From NCBI RefSeq assembly GCF_020907985.1, contig NZ_JAJJPA010000001.1, positions 434,001-498,000 on the forward strand: a stretch of 64,000 nt of DNA. The letters are read 5' to 3'. The stretch is from Kitasatospora humi. GTDB taxonomy: Bacteria; Actinomycetota; Actinomycetes; Streptomycetales; Streptomycetaceae. A program made the translations under genes and the position numbers. This document shows, one piece after another, positions 44,788-53,441 of the stretch (position 1 is the stretch's first letter; each line of letters opens with the position of its first letter). The notes below the pieces were generated by a model. It did no database searches. It worked only from the letters and a program-made list of their open reading frames with translations, and had not been told where the DNA came from.

Positions 44788-44861
44788 GGCGTCCAAGGCG
44801 GTGTCCACTGGTCGAGCCGTTGACCAAGCCCCGGGCCGAACACCGTAAGGTGGTTGCCATC

Positions 44862-45134
44862 ATGGCTTCCAAGACATTCGAGGAGCTCTTCACCGAGCTC
44901 CAGCAGAAGGCCGCCACCGGCGACCCCGCGACCTCCCGTACCGCGCAGCTCGTCCAGCAGGGCGTCCATGCCATCGGCAAGAAGGTGGTCGAGGAGGCGG
45001 CCGAGGTCTGGATGGCCGCCGAGTTCCAGACCGAGGAGCAGACGGCCGAGGAGATCTCCCAGCTGCTCTACCACCTCCAGGTGATGATGGTCGCCCGCGG
45101 CCTCACCCTCGACGACGTCTACGCCCACCTCTGA
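44862..45134 (+). CDS. hisE: Phosphoribosyl-ATP pyrophosphohydrolase
   Basis: The product is 90 aa. The MazG-like HisE sequence has [52 protein letters not shown] (the metal-binding E-E-x-x-E) and [23 protein letters not shown]. It catalyses step 2 of histidine synthesis, making PR-AMP. ATG 44862 has AAGGTGG; the longer frame from 44820 is not used. It precedes hisG by 57 bases, the usual actinobacterial order. Confidence 0.96.
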   Translation: MASKTFEELFTELQQKAATGDPATSRTAQLVQQGVHAIGKKVVEEAAEVWMAAEFQTEEQTAEEISQLLYHLQVMMVARGLTLDDVYAHL

Positions 45135-45191
45135 CCCCCGGCCCCCAGCTCCACGCCCCCGTAACGGCTCATAACGAAGGATCATCCGTTC

Positions 45192-46037
45192 ATGCTGCGC
45201 ATCGCCCTCCCCAACAAGGGTTCGCTCTCGGGTCCCGCGGCGGAGATGCTCCATGAGGCCGGCTACCGCCAGCGCAAGGACCCCAAGGAACTGGTGCTGG
45301 TCGACCCCGAGAACCAGGTGGAGTTCTTCTTCCTGCGCCCGCGCGACATCGCGGTCTACGTAGGCTCTGGCCGGCTCGACATCGGCATCACCGGTCGTGA
45401 CCTGCTGCTGGACTCCGGCGCCGACGCCGAGGAGGTGCTCGCGCTCGGCTTCGCCGGCTCGACCTTCCGGTTCGCCGGCCCGACCGGCTCGCCCAAGGAC
45501 GTGCAGGGCCTCCAGGGCCTGCGGATCGCCACCTCCTACACCGGTCTGGTCGAGCAGCACCTGGCCGAGCACGGCGTGCAGGCCACCGTCACCAAGCTGG
45601 ACGGCGCGGTCGAGACCGCGGTCCAGCTGGGCGTCGCCGACGTGATCGCCGACGTGGTGGAGACCGGCACCAGCCTGCGCAACGCCGGCCTGGAGGTCTT
45701 CGGCGAGCCGATCCTGATCTCCGACGCCGTGGTGATCCGGCCCAAGGGCGCCGGCGTGGACGCGGGGGTCGAGCAGTTCCTGCGCCGTCTCCAGGGCGTC
45801 CTGGTGGCCCGCCGCTACGTCCTGATGGACTACGACATCAAGGCCGAGCAGGTCGCCGACGCGGTCGCGCTGACCCCCGGCCTGGAGTCGCCCACCGTCT
45901 CCCCGCTGCACACCGAGGGCTGGGTCGCGGTCCGGGCCATGGTGCTGCGCAAGGAGGCCCAGCGGATCATGGACGACCTGTGGGCCATCGGCGCCCGCGG
46001 TGTCCTGGTGACCAACATCCACGCCTGCCGCCTGTAG
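45192..46037 (+). CDS. hisG: ATP phosphoribosyltransferase (long form)
   Basis: The product is 281 aa, the long HisG form. It has LRIALPNKGSLSGPAAEML, the FFFLRPRDIAVYVGSGRLDIGITGRDLL region, DVIADVVETGTSLRNAGL near the PRPP loop, and a C-terminal ACT-like regulatory domain (YVLMDYDIKAEQVADAVALTPGLESPTVSPL) for histidine feedback. It commits ATP and PRPP to histidine synthesis. AAGGATC precedes the ATG. Confidence 0.96.
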   Translation: MLRIALPNKGSLSGPAAEMLHEAGYRQRKDPKELVLVDPENQVEFFFLRPRDIAVYVGSGRLDIGITGRDLLLDSGADAEEVLALGFAGSTFRFAGPTGSPKDVQGLQGLRIATSYTGLVEQHLAEHGVQATVTKLDGAVETAVQLGVADVIADVVETGTSLRNAGLEVFGEPILISDAVVIRPKGAGVDAGVEQFLRRLQGVLVARRYVLMDYDIKAEQVADAVALTPGLESPTVSPLHTEGWVAVRAMVLRKEAQRIMDDLWAIGARGVLVTNIHACRL

Positions 46038-46043
46038 CGGACC

Positions 46044-46069
46044 CGCCGGCAGGGGTCCACCTGCCGGCG
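46044..46069 (+). terminator. 10-bp hairpin after hisG
   Basis: CGCCGGCAGG (46044-46053) pairs perfectly with 46060-46069 around a 6-base loop, 7 bases after the hisG stop. Confidence 0.65.
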
Positions 46070-46106
46070 GACCCCCTGACCCGTTCCGCAAGGAGTACCC
46101 AGCGCC

Positions 46107-46571
46107 ATGCCCGGCACCGACCCGCTGCCCACCCTGCCCGTCACCTGGCTGCCCCGCCGCACCCGCGCGGTGCTGCTGACGGCCAGTGGGCTGCTCGCGA
46201 CGGTGTTCGTCGTCATGGCGCTGGTGCTCCCGGCCAGCTGGCAGTTGAACGACCGGGTCATGCTGGTCCTCCTGGGCCTGGTCTTCTCCGGGGTCGGCCT
46301 GATGCTGGCCCGCCCCCGGGTGGCCGCCGACGCCGACGGCGTGCTGGTGGTCAACCTGGTCCGCTCGCGCCGGCTGCACTGGGCCGAGGTCGTCCGGGTC
46401 AACCTCAAGGAGGGCGACCCCTGGGTCACCCTGGACCTGTCGGACGGCACCTCGCTGGCCGCCATGGGCATCCAGCCCAGCGGTGGCCGCGACCAGGCGG
46501 TGCGGGCCGCGCTCCAGCTGCGTGACCTGGTCGAGGCCCGTGGCGCGGCTTCCGAACCCGCCAACGCGTGA
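46107..46571 (+). CDS. PH-domain (bacterial PH) membrane protein
   Basis: The product is 154 aa. Two hydrophobic helices near 25-44 (VLLTASGLLATVFVVMALVLP) and 52-68 are followed by a small beta-rich domain, VAADADGVLVVNLVRSRRLHWAEVVRVNLKEGDPWVTLDLSDG, typical of actinobacterial PH-like proteins encoded next to hisG. Function unknown; a membrane anchor with a cytosolic domain is inferred. GCAAGGAG precedes the ATG. Confidence 0.85.
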   Translation: MPGTDPLPTLPVTWLPRRTRAVLLTASGLLATVFVVMALVLPASWQLNDRVMLVLLGLVFSGVGLMLARPRVAADADGVLVVNLVRSRRLHWAEVVRVNLKEGDPWVTLDLSDGTSLAAMGIQPSGGRDQAVRAALQLRDLVEARGAASEPANA

Positions 46572-46599
46572 ACCCGCCGGCACCCGACCTCCACAGCGG

Positions 46600-46741
46600 A
46601 TCGGCTAGGCTGGTAAAGCTCGGGCAAAGCTCCCGGGCCATCCGACCCGTGACCAGAGGAGTGACCCCTCCCCGCGATGGACGATCCGTCCGGTAGTACC
46701 GACGCCGCCCAGCCCGTTCCGACCGCCGGGCGGGCGGCGCT
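46600..46741 (+). promoter_or_regulatory. Possibly structured leader of the CNNM/CorC operon
   Basis: TAGGCT at about 46604 could be a -10. Small hairpins follow (GAGG/CCTC around 46655-46670, GGAC/GTCC around 46680-46692). A 22-codon frame (46677-46745) ends overlapping the GTG of the first transporter gene. I could not match it to a known riboswitch class. Confidence 0.3.
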
Positions 46742-48055
46742 GTGATCACCGCCTGGCTGCTGCTGGCGGCCGCTCTCCTGCTCATCATCGCCAACGGCCT
46801 CTTCGTCGCCGCCGAGTTCTCCTTCGTCACCGTGGACCGCGGTGCCGTGGACCGGGCCGCGCGGGCCGGCGACCGGCGGGCGGCGGGCCTGCGCAAGGCC
46901 CTGCACACGCTCTCCTTCGAACTCTCCGGCGCCCAGCTCGGCATCACCGTCACCTCACTGGTGGTCGGCATGCTCGCCGAGCCGGCGCTCTCCACCCTGC
47001 TCAGCCCCCCGCTCACCGGCCTCGGCCTGCCCGCCGGCCTCGCCCGCGGCGCGGCCACGGCGATCGGCATGGCGCTGGCCACCGTGCTGCAGATGGTGAT
47101 CGGCGAGCTGGTGCCGAAGAACTGGGCGATCTCGCGCCCGCTCCAGGTGGCCCTCGCGGTCGCCGCGCCCCAGCGAATGTTCAGCGCCGCCTGTCGCCCG
47201 CTGATCGGCGCCCTCAACGGCGGCGCCAACCGCCTGGTGCGGGCCCTCGGGATGGAACCGGCCGAGGAGCTCGCCCAGGCCCGCACCCCCGGCGAACTCG
47301 CCGTGCTGGCCCAGCACTCGGCCCGGGCCGGCGCCCTGGAGGAGGACGCCGCACAGCTGTTCGTGCGCACCCTGGGCCTGGGCGAGCTGACCGCCGAGAG
47401 CGTGATGACCCCCCGGGTCGACGTCGCCGCGCTGCAGCACGACGCCACCGCCGCAGACGTGGTCAACCTCACCAGGGCCACCGGCTTCTCCCGCTTCCCG
47501 GTCTACCGGGACAGCCTGGACGACATCATCGGCACCGTCACCCTCAAGGACGCCATAGCGGTCCGCCCCGAGCGGCGCGGCAAGGTGACGGTGGGCCAAC
47601 TGGCGAGCGTGCCACTGCTGGTCCCCGAGACGCTGCCCGCCGAGCGGCTGCTGGAGCAGCTGCGCCGGCGGCAGCCGATGGCCATCGTGATCGACGAGTA
47701 CGGTGGCACCGCCGGCGTGGCCACCCTGGAGGACATCGTCGAGGAGATCGTGGGCGAGGTGCGCGACGAGCACGACCCCGGCGAGACCCCGGAGCTGCTC
47801 GCCGTCCCGCCGGTGGCCGGCCACCCGGCCTGGCTGGCCGACGGCCGGGCCCGGCTCGACCAGTTGGAGCAGATCGGCCTGCACGCCCCGCACGGGCCGT
47901 ACGAGACGCTGGCCGGCCTGCTCGCCGACCTGCTCGGCCGGATCCCGGTGCGCGGTGACACCGCGGAACTGCCCGGCTGGGAGCTGACCGTGCAGGGCGT
48001 CGACCGGCACCGCACCACCCGGGTCCGGCTGCTGCACCTGGGGGCGTCGGCATGA
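46742..48055 (+). CDS. CNNM/CorC (hemolysin-family) membrane protein with CBS domains
   Basis: The product is 437 aa. The DUF21/CNNM transmembrane domain (1-190) has NGLFVAAEFSFVTVDRGAVD, SGAQLGITVTSLVVGMLAEPAL, and MVIGELVPKNWAIS. Two CBS domains follow (ESVMTPRVDVAAL, GFSRFPVYRDSLDDIIGTVTLKDAI and IVIDEYGGTAGVATLEDIVEEIVGEV), then a CorC-HlyC domain to the end. Such proteins export or regulate Mg2+ or other divalent cations. GTG 46742 overlaps a short upstream frame. It overlaps the next paralogue by 4 bases. Confidence 0.92.
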   Translation: MITAWLLLAAALLLIIANGLFVAAEFSFVTVDRGAVDRAARAGDRRAAGLRKALHTLSFELSGAQLGITVTSLVVGMLAEPALSTLLSPPLTGLGLPAGLARGAATAIGMALATVLQMVIGELVPKNWAISRPLQVALAVAAPQRMFSAACRPLIGALNGGANRLVRALGMEPAEELAQARTPGELAVLAQHSARAGALEEDAAQLFVRTLGLGELTAESVMTPRVDVAALQHDATAADVVNLTRATGFSRFPVYRDSLDDIIGTVTLKDAIAVRPERRGKVTVGQLASVPLLVPETLPAERLLEQLRRRQPMAIVIDEYGGTAGVATLEDIVEEIVGEVRDEHDPGETPELLAVPPVAGHPAWLADGRARLDQLEQIGLHAPHGPYETLAGLLADLLGRIPVRGDTAELPGWELTVQGVDRHRTTRVRLLHLGASA

Positions 48056-49110
48056 TCGCCGCCGCCCAGCTCTTCGCCGCGCTCCTGCTGCTGCTCGGGA
48101 ACGCCTTCTTCGTCGCCGCCGAGTTCGCGGTGATCTCGGTGCGCCGCAGTCAGGTCGAGCCGCCGGCCGAGGCTGGCGACCGCCGGGCCCGCACCCTGCT
48201 GCGCGCCATGGGCGAGGTCTCGGCGCTGCTGGCCGCCGCCCAACTGGGCGTCACGGTCTGCTCATTGCTGCTCGGCGCGCTGGCGGAGCCGACCGTGGCC
48301 GACCTGCTCTCCGGCCCGTTCCATGCGATCGGGCTGTCCGGCGCGGCCAGTCACCTGACCTCCTACGTGCTGGCGCTCGCCCTGGTGGTCGTGCTGCACA
48401 TGGTGATCGGCGAGATGGTGCCCAAGAACATGGCACTGGTCTCGCCGCTGCGGGCCGCGCTCTGGCTCGGCCCGCCGCTGGACCGGCTGGCCCGCTGGCT
48501 GCGCCCGGTGATCCGGTTCCTGAACGCCTTCGCCAACCTGGTGCTGCGGCTGTTCAAGGTGGCACCCAAGGACGAGGTGGAGTCGGTCTTCGACGCCGAG
48601 CAACTCGTGTGGATCCTGGCCGAGTCCAGGGCCGCCGGATTGCTGGCGGAGGCTGAGCAGGAGCGGCTGGAGGACGCCCTCGAACTGGGCCGCCGACCGG
48701 TCCGCGAGGTGCTGCTGCCGATGGCGGGCCTGGTGACGGTGGACGCCGGGGTGACGGCCCGCGAGGTGGAGGAGCGGGCGGCGGCCACCGGCTACTCCCG
48801 CTTCCCGGTGCTCGACGCCACCGGTGCGATCGTCGGCTACCTGCACCTCAAGGACGTGCTGGAGGTCGAGGATCCGGACGCCCAGCTGCCGATGCGGCTG
48901 TGGCGCCCGGTCATCGCGGTCGCCGAGTCGCTGCCGATGGACGACGCGCTCACCGCGATGCGCCGGGCCACCGCCCACCTGGCGGCGGTCACCGACGCCG
49001 ACGGCCGGCCGCTGGGCGTGGTCACCCTGGAGGACGTCCTGGAGGAGCTGGTCGGCGAGATGCACGATCCGGACCACGTCGCCCGCCCGCTGCCCTCCGG
49101 GCCCTCGTGA
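48052..49110 (+). CDS. CNNM/CorC-family membrane protein, paralogue lacking the C-terminal domain
   Basis: The product is 352 aa. It has NAFFVAAEFAVISVRRSQVE, AAQLGVTVCSLLLGALAEPTV, VVLHMVIGEMVPKNMAL, then CBS domains (REVLLPMAGLVTV, GYSRFPVLDATGAIVGYLHLKDVL, LGVVTLEDVLEELVGEM). It ends soon after the second CBS, so the CorC-HlyC domain of its neighbour is absent. The pair may form a heteromer. Confidence 0.91.
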   Translation: MIAAAQLFAALLLLLGNAFFVAAEFAVISVRRSQVEPPAEAGDRRARTLLRAMGEVSALLAAAQLGVTVCSLLLGALAEPTVADLLSGPFHAIGLSGAASHLTSYVLALALVVVLHMVIGEMVPKNMALVSPLRAALWLGPPLDRLARWLRPVIRFLNAFANLVLRLFKVAPKDEVESVFDAEQLVWILAESRAAGLLAEAEQERLEDALELGRRPVREVLLPMAGLVTVDAGVTAREVEERAAATGYSRFPVLDATGAIVGYLHLKDVLEVEDPDAQLPMRLWRPVIAVAESLPMDDALTAMRRATAHLAAVTDADGRPLGVVTLEDVLEELVGEMHDPDHVARPLPSGPS

Positions 49111-49128
49111 CCCGGGACGGTTTCCAGG

Positions 49129-49154
49129 GGCCCCGGGACACGCTGTCCGGGGCC
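49129..49154. terminator. Hairpin between convergent genes
   Basis: GGCCCCGGGACA (49129-49140) pairs with TGTCCGGGGCC (49144-49154) with one bulged G and a 3-base loop, between the CNNM pair and the AAA ATPase gene. Confidence 0.6.
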
Positions 49155-49159
49155 GGGGG

Positions 49160-51118
49160 TCAGCCCCGGCCGTCGATCAGCTCGCCGTAGGCCTGGACCA
49201 GGTCGGGCAGTCTCAGCGTGGCCAGGTCCTCCCGGCTCGGCCGTTCGCGGGACTGGCTGAGGCGCAGGTCGCGGTAGGCGCAGGACTTCTCGTAGAGGGT
49301 TCGGATGAAGCGCCCGTTGCCCAGCTCGTCGATCCAACCCTCGGCGACCACGTGCGCGCAGATGCTGGCCAGCTCGTCGGCGGCGTCCTCGTCCCAGGCG
49401 TCGCCGTCCCGGGCGGCCAGCGCGCTGCCGATCGCGGTCAGCTCGGCGGGGCGGTAGCTGGGGAAGTCGACCCGGGTGGTGAATCGGGAGTTGAGCCCCG
49501 GGTTGGCGGCCAGCAGCCGGTTCATCCCCTCGGGGTAGCCGGCCAGGATCACCACCAGCCGGTCCCGGTTGTCCTCGGCCCGCTTCAGCAGCACCTGCAG
49601 CGCCTCGTCACCGTACGCGTCGCCCTTGCTGTAGCCGGAGTTGGCCAGGCTGTAGGCCTCGTCGATGAAGAGCACGCCGTCCAGCGCCGAGTCGATCAAC
49701 TCATTGGCCTTGACCGCGGTCTGGCCCAGGAACTCGCCGACCAGGTCGGCTCTTTGGGCCTCCACCAGATGGTCGCCGGAGAGCAGGCCCAAGGCGTGGA
49801 ACACCTGGCCGAGGATCCGCGCGACGGTGGTCTTGCCGGTTCCGGACGGCCCGGAGAAGACGAAGTGCCGCTTGGGCGGCTGCACCGGCAGACCCTGCTC
49901 GGCTCGCAGTCCGGCCATCCGCAACTGTGCGGAGAGGGCCCGGACTTGGCGCTTGACCGGATCCAGGCCGACCATCTGCTCCAGCGCCTCGAGGGCGGCG
50001 TCCAACCGCTGCTGGGCGGCGGGCGGCTCGGCGGCGCTCGGCGGCGGGTCGCACTGGCGGCCGGCGGCCGAGGGAGGGGGAGTGGCGCCGGTCGGCTCGC
50101 CGAGGGAGCCCCGGGCGGCGTCGCCGTCGCGGGGGCCACCGGCGTCGCCCGGGTCGGCGTCCCGGGGCCCGCCGGTGGAGCGCTCGGCCTGCGGCAGCGG
50201 GCCGGACCCGCCGACCGGCGGCGCGTCGGCACCCGGCGGGCCGGCGTCCCCGGCGAGCACCGGGCCCAGGCCGCTGATCAGGTCGAGGGCGAGGGCGTCG
50301 GCCGACTCCGGCGGGCCGGTGGTGGTCTCCGTGTACGGCGGCAACTCCTCCAGCAGGCCCAGGCCGTCCTCGGCGGCGATCGCGGCCAGCCGGGCGGCGG
50401 TGTCCATGAACGCCGGGTCGGCGCGGTGAACCGAGCGGTACAGCGGCAGGGCGGCGGCGCTGCGGCCGGCCCCCTCGTAGGCGCGGGCCAGCCAGTAGCG
50501 CAACTCCTTGCGCTGCGGCTGCTCGGAGCGGCAGCGGGCCAGCGAGGCGGCCAGCGGAGCCTGGGCCTGGGCGCACATGTCCAGCCGGACCCGCGCCATG
50601 CCCCCGAACAGCCCCGCCTCGATGCCGAGCAGTGCGTCGTCCAGCAGCGAGTCGGTGTCCCGGATCAGCTGCTCCCAGTCCTTCAGCAGGTAGGAGCGGC
50701 AGGCGTGCAGGAAGCGCACCGACGGGTCCTGACCGGGTGGCGGGCACTGGGCCATCGCCCGGTCCAGCTCGGTGAGATGGCGGCCGTCGAGCCAGTGCGA
50801 GGCGTGCGCCAGCGCCAGGTCGCGCTCGTCCTCCAGTACCGGCTGGACCCACCAGCCCAGCCAGTACCAGGAGCTGAGCGGGCGGTTGTGCCGGCGACGC
50901 TGCTCGCCGAAACGTTTCTTGCTGCGGTGCATCGCCAGCAGCGCCCCGGAGGTGTCGCAGCGCAGGGCGTGCAGACCCAGCCAGGCGTCGGCCATGCCGG
51001 GGTCCAGGCGCACCGCGGTGCGGAACTCCTCCTCGGCCCGGGCGTAGGCGCCGGCCGTGTAGGCGTCCATGGCGCGCAGCCAGGCGCGGTCGGCCGGTCC
51101 CTGCGGACCCGTTCCCAT
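49160..51118 (-). CDS. EccA-like AAA+ ATPase with TPR-type N-terminal domain
   Basis: The product is 652 aa. The N-terminal 280 residues are TPR-like helices (YTAGAYARAEEEFRTAVRLDPGMADAWLGLHAL). A Pro/Gly-rich linker spans about 280-375. The C-terminal CbbX-type AAA+ domain has VFSGPSGTGKTTVARILG (Walker A Lys429), GVLFIDEAYSLA (Walker B) and VILAGYPEGMNRLLAANPGLNSRF. The layout is that of EccA of type VII secretion, but no other ESX gene is in the window. ATG 51118 is used; GTG 51136 is a possible alternative. Confidence 0.87.
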   Translation of the reverse strand: MGTGPQGPADRAWLRAMDAYTAGAYARAEEEFRTAVRLDPGMADAWLGLHALRCDTSGALLAMHRSKKRFGEQRRRHNRPLSSWYWLGWWVQPVLEDERDLALAHASHWLDGRHLTELDRAMAQCPPPGQDPSVRFLHACRSYLLKDWEQLIRDTDSLLDDALLGIEAGLFGGMARVRLDMCAQAQAPLAASLARCRSEQPQRKELRYWLARAYEGAGRSAAALPLYRSVHRADPAFMDTAARLAAIAAEDGLGLLEELPPYTETTTGPPESADALALDLISGLGPVLAGDAGPPGADAPPVGGSGPLPQAERSTGGPRDADPGDAGGPRDGDAARGSLGEPTGATPPPSAAGRQCDPPPSAAEPPAAQQRLDAALEALEQMVGLDPVKRQVRALSAQLRMAGLRAEQGLPVQPPKRHFVFSGPSGTGKTTVARILGQVFHALGLLSGDHLVEAQRADLVGEFLGQTAVKANELIDSALDGVLFIDEAYSLANSGYSKGDAYGDEALQVLLKRAEDNRDRLVVILAGYPEGMNRLLAANPGLNSRFTTRVDFPSYRPAELTAIGSALAARDGDAWDEDAADELASICAHVVAEGWIDELGNGRFIRTLYEKSCAYRDLRLSQSRERPSREDLATLRLPDLVQAYGELIDGRG

Positions 51119-51474
51119 GTTGTCACCGATGATCACTCACGCCCCCCGTGATCTGCACCGAGGCCGGTCGCTTATGGGGGTACCACCCAGCCGAAGGCTG
51201 GGGGAGGGACAGCGCCGTGCACCCGGGACGCCCTTCGCGCCTGCTCGGAATCGTACCCGGGTCCAGCTGATCCGGAAGCGTACCGGGCGGTGCCAAATCG
51301 CCATCGCCTCAAGACGGTTGGCATGCTGACGGCCCGTTCGGCGAGCTGCTGGGAAAAACGGCACCTCCGGCTCACGGGGGAACGAGCCGGAGGTGCCGCG
51401 TCTAGTTGCGAAAGTCAACTACTCCCGCTGAGAGGTAAACCTAGTTCCTGTCCGCCTCCCGGTCAAGCGACCGC
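51119..51474. other. Intergenic region with two hairpins
   Basis: It contains a small hairpin CCCAGCC-GAA-GGCTGGG (51186-51202), in a GGGGGTACC context like repeats common in streptomycete genomes, and the strong terminator at 51359-51398. No gene is supported. Confidence 0.6.
51359..51398 (-). terminator. Strong 15-bp hairpin with U-run, leftward
   Basis: CGGCACCTCCGGCTC (51359-51373) pairs perfectly with 51384-51398 around a 10-base loop. On the minus strand it is followed by TTTTT, a true intrinsic terminator for the uridine-kinase-like gene ending at 51475. Confidence 0.9.
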
Positions 51475-52071
51475 TTAGTTGCCTCGGTCCGCAAGTCGGC
51501 GACCGGTCCGGCCGTCCACTCTGACCTGCGCGAACGGGCGACTGGGGTCGGCGGCGAAGTGCGCGGCCTCGGCCGCGGACCAGCGCTCCCAGAAGGCGGC
51601 CAGCTCCGGACCGTCCCGGCGCAGGCCGCGGGCCCGGGCCTCGGCTGCGGGCAGTTCCATCCAGATCAGGGCGGCCAGCACCGGTCGCAAGGCCCGGCGG
51701 CCGGCGCCGACCCCTTCCAGGAGAACTACCGGCGCGGGCGTGATCTTGCGCGCCCCCCGGAAGTCCCGGGCGACCCAGTCGTACCCGCGGAACTCCGCCG
51801 CCTCGCCCCGCCCCAGCGGCTCCAGCACCCAGCTGCGCAGCCGGTCGACCCACCCGAAGAACTCCTGATGGGTCGCCAGGTCGTCCAGGTGCACCACCGG
51901 CGCGCCGCCCAGTGCGGCGGCCAGCCGGCCCGCGAAGGTGGTCTTGCCCGAGCCGGCGTGTCCATCCACCGCCACCAGTCGCACCGGGCCGAGGGACGGC
52001 GGCAGTGCGCGCAGTCGCGCGGCCAGTCGGTCGAGCTCGTCGCACTGGCTGGGATCGTCGGGGCGGGGCAC
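51475..52071 (-). CDS. Uridine kinase-like P-loop protein
   Basis: The product is 198 aa if it starts at GTG 52071. VRLVAVDGHAGSGKTTFAGRLAAAL is the Walker A loop, APVVHLDDL the substrate Asp region, and VVLLEGVGAGRRALRPVL the Walker B-like strand, as in uridine kinase-like proteins of Streptomyces. Further upstream only a TTG at 52116 opens the frame, which I did not choose. Substrate not certain. Confidence 0.85.
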   Translation of the reverse strand: MPRPDDPSQCDELDRLAARLRALPPSLGPVRLVAVDGHAGSGKTTFAGRLAAALGGAPVVHLDDLATHQEFFGWVDRLRSWVLEPLGRGEAAEFRGYDWVARDFRGARKITPAPVVLLEGVGAGRRALRPVLAALIWMELPAAEARARGLRRDGPELAAFWERWSAAEAAHFAADPSRPFAQVRVDGRTGRRLADRGN

Positions 52072-52199
52072 GGGCGGTAACTCTACGCGGCCTGACCAGC
52101 GGCGCGACCCCGGCAACGAGCGGCGCGCCGCCCGACGACGAGCAGCGCGCCGCCCGTCTTCGAGCGACGCGCTACTGACCCACCGTCAACTGACCCCGG

Positions 52200-52679
52200 C
52201 TACTGGTGGACCAGCCGCCCGCGCGGCGCCGGCCGCATCGACGGCACCCGGTGGGCGGCGGCCGCACCGCCCGCTGCGGCCGCCCGGACACCGTGCGCGT
52301 GCGAGAACGGCTGGGTGCGCCAGTCCAGTTCGGCCGGCAGTGTGAGCAGGGCGGCCAAGGTGTCGGTGCGCCCCTCGCCGGGATCCGGTGCCATCACCGG
52401 CAGTTGCTCGGTGAGCAGGCCCGAGCCGGCGCAGAGCGCCGGCTCGAACGGGTGCCAGGGCTGCCGCACCACCGCGTGCTGCGGCAGCTGTTCCTCGTCG
52501 CCGATCAGTGCGATGGCGCGGTGGCACTCCGGGCAGAGCACCCGGACGATCTCCCAGCCATCGGGCTCACCCGGGTCGGCGCCGGGCGCGGGGCCGAAGT
52601 CCGGCGAGCCGCCGTCGAGGTCCTCCGGGGCGGGCGGGGCGGCATCGGCGCGCACGGCGCGCTCCTCAGCTGAAGGCAT
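52200..52679 (-). CDS. Hypothetical protein with a CPxC motif
   Basis: The product is 159 aa. A conserved-looking core, WEIVRVLCPECHRAIALIGDEEQLPQHAV, has a single CPEC pair, followed by VRQPWHPFEPALCAGSG. The ends are Ala/Pro-rich. ATG 52679 has AGGGGGAT upstream. I do not recognise the family; a half zinc site is possible but a second Cys pair is not seen. It diverges from the Lrp regulator. Confidence 0.75.
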   Translation of the reverse strand: MPSAEERAVRADAAPPAPEDLDGGSPDFGPAPGADPGEPDGWEIVRVLCPECHRAIALIGDEEQLPQHAVVRQPWHPFEPALCAGSGLLTEQLPVMAPDPGEGRTDTLAALLTLPAELDWRTQPFSHAHGVRAAAAGGAAAAHRVPSMRPAPRGRLVHQ

Positions 52680-52883
52680 GTGATCCCCCTATGGATCGGG
52701 CCGGGCCAACTCGGCCGGGGCCACCACCAGCACTTCCCGCTGACACGGCCTCATAACCCTGCAGGTCGCGGCAGGGTGATGCGCCCGAGTGTGTCCTTCG
52801 CCACATCCCCAAGGCATATGCCGATGGCGGGCTCCGCCGACCGTGCGGCATCCGCCGCTCCGGCGGTCGGGTAGGTTTCTGCT

Positions 52884-53324
52884 GTGGAGGATCTCGACCA
52901 GCACATCGTCCAGCTGCTCGTCCAGGACGGCCGGATGAGCTACACCGACCTGGGCAAGGCCACCGGCCTGTCCACCTCGGCCGTCCACCAGCGGGTTCGT
53001 CGGCTGGAGCAGCGCGGGGTGATCCGCGGCTACTCGGCGATCATCAACCCGGACGCCGTCGACCTGGCGCTGACGGCGTTCATCTCGGTCAAGCCGTTCG
53101 ATCCCAGCGCGCCCGACGACGTGCCCGAGCGGCTGGCCCCGCTGCCGGAGATCGAGGCCTGCCACAGCGTCGCCGGCGACGAGAACTACATCCTCAAGGT
53201 CCGGGTCGGCGCCCCCGGCGACCTGGAGGACCTGCTCGCCCGGATCCGCAGCGCGGCCGGCGTCTCCACCCGCACCACGGTCGTCCTCTCCACGCCCTAC
53301 GAGGCCCGCCCGCCCAAGCTGTAG
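52884..53324 (+). CDS. Lrp/AsnC family regulator
   Basis: The product is 146 aa, starting at GTG 52884. The N-terminal HTH has LDQHIVQLLVQDGRMSYTDLGKATGLSTSAVHQRVRRLEQRGVIRGY; the C-terminal RAM domain has ACHSVAGDENYILKVRVG. Standard Lrp length and layout. The ligand is likely an amino acid; targets are unknown. Confidence 0.93.
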   Translation: MEDLDQHIVQLLVQDGRMSYTDLGKATGLSTSAVHQRVRRLEQRGVIRGYSAIINPDAVDLALTAFISVKPFDPSAPDDVPERLAPLPEIEACHSVAGDENYILKVRVGAPGDLEDLLARIRSAAGVSTRTTVVLSTPYEARPPKL

Positions 53325-53441
53325 GCCCGGCCGAGCGCTTCTGGCCCGCCCGGGGCAGGGCCGCCCCGAGCCGCCATCCCGGCTGCCCGAGTGCGGGGGT
53401 GCCCGTACATACCGGGACAACCCGGGTGCAGACTGTCCCTC

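Noticed and set aside
44820..44851. Housekeeping promoter (TTGACC and TAAGGT) for hisE
   Set aside because: Spacing is 20 bases, too long, and TAAGGT overlaps the ribosome site.
46600..46741. M-box or Mn riboswitch
   Set aside because: The conserved core words of either class are not present in the leader.
48824..51151. 775-codon rightward open frame
   Set aside because: It runs antisense to the EccA-like gene, which has clear Walker motifs; the frame has no domain.
52072..52116. TTG start at 52116 for the uridine-kinase-like gene
   Set aside because: The extra 15 codons carry no family sequence and TTG is rarer than the GTG at 52071.
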